A stretch of 7,729 bases of DNA. Origin: JBCCSZ01 sp039199225 (GTDB lineage: Bacteria > Bacteroidota > Bacteroidia > Chitinophagales > Saprospiraceae). Numbering within the stretch: position 1 is the first letter of the stretch; each line of letters starts with the position of its first letter. The stretch lies in assembly GCA_039199225.1 (NCBI GenBank), contig JBCCSZ010000346.1, positions 1 through 7,729 of the forward strand, written 5' to 3'. The notes under the pieces are model-generated. The model saw only the letters and a program-made list of their open reading frames with translations. It was not told the DNA's origin and ran no database searches. Made by a program: the position numbers and the translations under genes. Shown in pieces: positions 6,246 to 7,729 of this stretch.

Positions 6246-7729
6246 ATGCATAATCCGGTGAACAAACAATTTGTCCTGCTTGTGGTATCAGTCTTGTTGC
6301 TGTGGCCTTCCTTGGTCCATGCCCAGACCTGTGATTGCAGCAACTGCGGGCAAATCATTCCCATAAATTCCACCACTGTTGTTGATTTTGAGGTAGCTGG
6401 TGCCACAAACGACGATCTGTCGAATGCGGGGCAAGGTGTCTGTGGCGTGGTGGTAGAATTTCGGCACGACTTCATTTGGTCTGTTGAAATGGTCTTGACC
6501 TCTCCGAGTGGGCAACAAGTCCAATTGGTTGGTCCGAGGGTAACGCCACCACTTGGCAGCTTTACGGGCTTTGCTTATTGGGATGTTGTCTTTCTGCCAG
6601 CCGCGGTGGCCGTATCTCCTGATGCTGGCTTCAACGTCACTTGGGACAATGACCAAAACTGGCAGACGGCTGGTCGCTACAATGGCAGCTACTATCCCAG
6701 CAGCGGCCCATTGGAAGATTTCAATGGGGGATCTGTCAATGGGACCTGGCGGCTTTCTATTGCCAACACAAGCACCTTTTATACAGGTTTCATCGACAAT
6801 TTTAAGGTCATCTTCTGTGACGACAGTGGGCTGGATTGCCAGAGATGCGAGGCAGATGCAGGCGATTTATCGGCAACACCCAATGTCGAAAGCTGTGTAG
6901 GTTCACCTGATCTTTCCTTTACAATGTCTCCCCAATATAATCCGGGTCCTGGTCCCGACCCTGCCGAATATGAATATGCCTACATTGTTGCTCGGCTGGA
7001 TTCTATTCTGGCTTTTCAAACGCAGCCAGATTTGACGACCTTTCCGAGTGGCATTTATACCGTTTGTGGTTTTTCCTATCTGGCCAGCGATGCTGCCCGA
7101 CTACCTTCCACCTCTGGCAACAATCTCCAGACTACCTTGGAAAGCAATCTCAGTGATCCACTCAATCCATTTATCTGCGGTGATATTTCCGATTTTTGCA
7201 TCGTCGTAACCATTACAGAGGGAGATGCGACCAATGTTTCAGCCGATATTTGTGCTGGGGAGACCTTCCCTTTCGACGGGCAGCTATTGACCCAGTCAGG
7301 CATGTATCAAGATACCATTCAGACCTCAGATGGTTGTGATAGTATTGTATTTTTAAGCCTGGAAGTACGCGATACCTCTAGGGTTCGACTGAACGAGCAG
7401 ATTTGTGCCGGTGAAAGCTATCTCTTCGATGGCGCTGCCCTCAGCCAAAGTGGCATTTATCTGGATACCCTCCAAAATAGCAATAGTTGTGATAGCATTA
7501 TTGAGTTGACCCTCACAGTATCAGATACTTTCCGAGTGGGTTTGAATGCACAAATTTGTAGGGGAGATGCTTTCCCATTTAATGGCATGCTGTTAACCCA
7601 AAGCGGTCTTTACTTGGATACGCTGCAGACCGTTGCCAATTGCGACAGCATTGTGGAATTGACGCTTTTGGTAGCAGATACCTTCCGCACAAGCTTATCT
7701 GCGCAAATTTGTGCTGGCGAAACCTTTCC
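6246..7729 (+). CDS. Large exported protein, N-terminal P-domain-like module plus tandem 51-residue repeats (3' end outside window)
   Basis: The frame stays open from 6246 to the right edge (494 codons plus 2 bases) without a stop. Residues 1-26 are a signal peptide, probably cut after VHA. A GTG at 6258 (residue 5) is an alternative start that keeps it intact. A Cys-rich stub (C29, C31, C34) precedes a beta-sandwich (~45-191) that resembles the proprotein convertase P-domain: LTSPSG (85-89 region), a late LEDFNG segment, then NGTWRLSIAN and GFIDNFKVIF. No protease domain accompanies it. Residues ~197-325 form a Cys-containing spacer I do not recognise. From residue 335, units of exactly 51 residues begin ICAGE/ICRGD and contain SG-Y-DT and CDSI. 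Such proteins are usually surface-exposed adhesin-like or matrix proteins ending in a T9SS sorting domain; that end lies outside the window, so T9SS export is inferred. The function is unknown. Confidence 0.9.
   Translation, partial: MHNPVNKQFVLLVVSVLLLWPSLVHAQTCDCSNCGQIIPINSTTVVDFEVAGATNDDLSNAGQGVCGVVVEFRHDFIWSVEMVLTSPSGQQVQLVGPRVTPPLGSFTGFAYWDVVFLPAAVAVSPDAGFNVTWDNDQNWQTAGRYNGSYYPSSGPLEDFNGGSVNGTWRLSIANTSTFYTGFIDNFKVIFCDDSGLDCQRCEADAGDLSATPNVESCVGSPDLSFTMSPQYNPGPGPDPAEYEYAYIVARLDSILAFQTQPDLTTFPSGIYTVCGFSYLASDAARLPSTSGNNLQTTLESNLSDPLNPFICGDISDFCIVVTITEGDATNVSADICAGETFPFDGQLLTQSGMYQDTIQTSDGCDSIVFLSLEVRDTSRVRLNEQICAGESYLFDGAALSQSGIYLDTLQNSNSCDSIIELTLTVSDTFRVGLNAQICRGDAFPFNGMLLTQSGLYLDTLQTVANCDSIVELTLLVADTFRTSLSAQICAGETF
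7248..7729 (+). repeat. Tandem 153-base coding repeats (three full units and the start of a fourth)
   Basis: Units begin at 7248, 7401, 7554 and 7707, each exactly 153 bases (51 codons) apart; the fourth is cut by the window edge. Each unit reads roughly IC-GE-F-F-G-L-SG-Y-DT-Q, then CDSI, a beta strand and a DT-R-L-Q linker. Each has two cysteines about 28 residues apart (C336 and C364 in unit one) that could form an intra-repeat disulfide. DNA identity between units is limited while protein features are kept, indicating old duplications held by selection. Confidence 0.9.

Noticed and set aside
6235..6246. Three-codon upstream frame (ATG ACC TGT TAA) whose stop overlaps the ATG at 6246
   Set aside because: It could suggest translational coupling, but such a tiny frame is expected by chance and has no ribosome site of its own.
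7248..7729. Regularly spaced repeats considered as a CRISPR-like array
   Set aside because: The 153-base units lie in an open reading frame, conserve protein rather than DNA, and have no short identical repeats separated by unique spacers.

Overview
The window looks like chromosomal DNA from a member of the Bacteroidota, most likely a Saprospiraceae/Lewinella-type marine or sludge bacterium. The evidence is protein architecture, not a marker gene. The first gene ends in a typical type IX secretion (T9SS) C-terminal sorting domain. It also carries PKD, Calx-beta-like and jelly-roll modules. The last gene carries Cys-containing 'C.GE.F.F.G..L..SG.Y.DT' repeats of a kind common in large exported proteins of that group. 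Taxonomy is inferred.

Layout, left to right. Bases 1-303 are a non-coding leader with a short inverted repeat at the window edge and one weak promoter candidate. Bases 304-4410 (+) encode a 1368-residue secreted multidomain metalloprotease: signal peptide, propeptide, reprolysin-like zinc protease, four PKD domains, Calx-beta-like domain, jelly-roll domain, an unrecognised beta-rich region, a pre-CTD beta-sandwich and a T9SS type A CTD. A strong symmetric hairpin at 4430-4466 separates this gene from two leftward genes and should terminate transcription from both sides. The leftward pair is transcribed in the order 5820-5134 (an M23/LytM-type peptidase) then 5079-4471 (a small exported protein of unknown function). 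The two are 54 bases apart and are probably co-transcribed. Bases 5821-6245 are a 425-base divergent intergenic region with a cluster of short dyads. From 6246 to the right edge (+) runs the open 5' part of a large exported protein: signal peptide, P-domain-like beta-sandwich, a Cys-containing spacer, then tandem 51-residue repeats that continue past the window.

All four proteins are predicted to act outside the cytoplasm. The first and last are probably cell-surface or secreted products, clearly by T9SS for the first and by inference for the last. The leftward pair is periplasmic or envelope-associated. I see no RNA genes, mobile elements, CRISPR array or recognisable defence locus. The points most worth a second look are the internally duplicated PKD pair, a possible cysteine switch and an altered zinc-motif position in the protease, the strict 153-base-period repeats, and the protease-less N-terminal P-domain.
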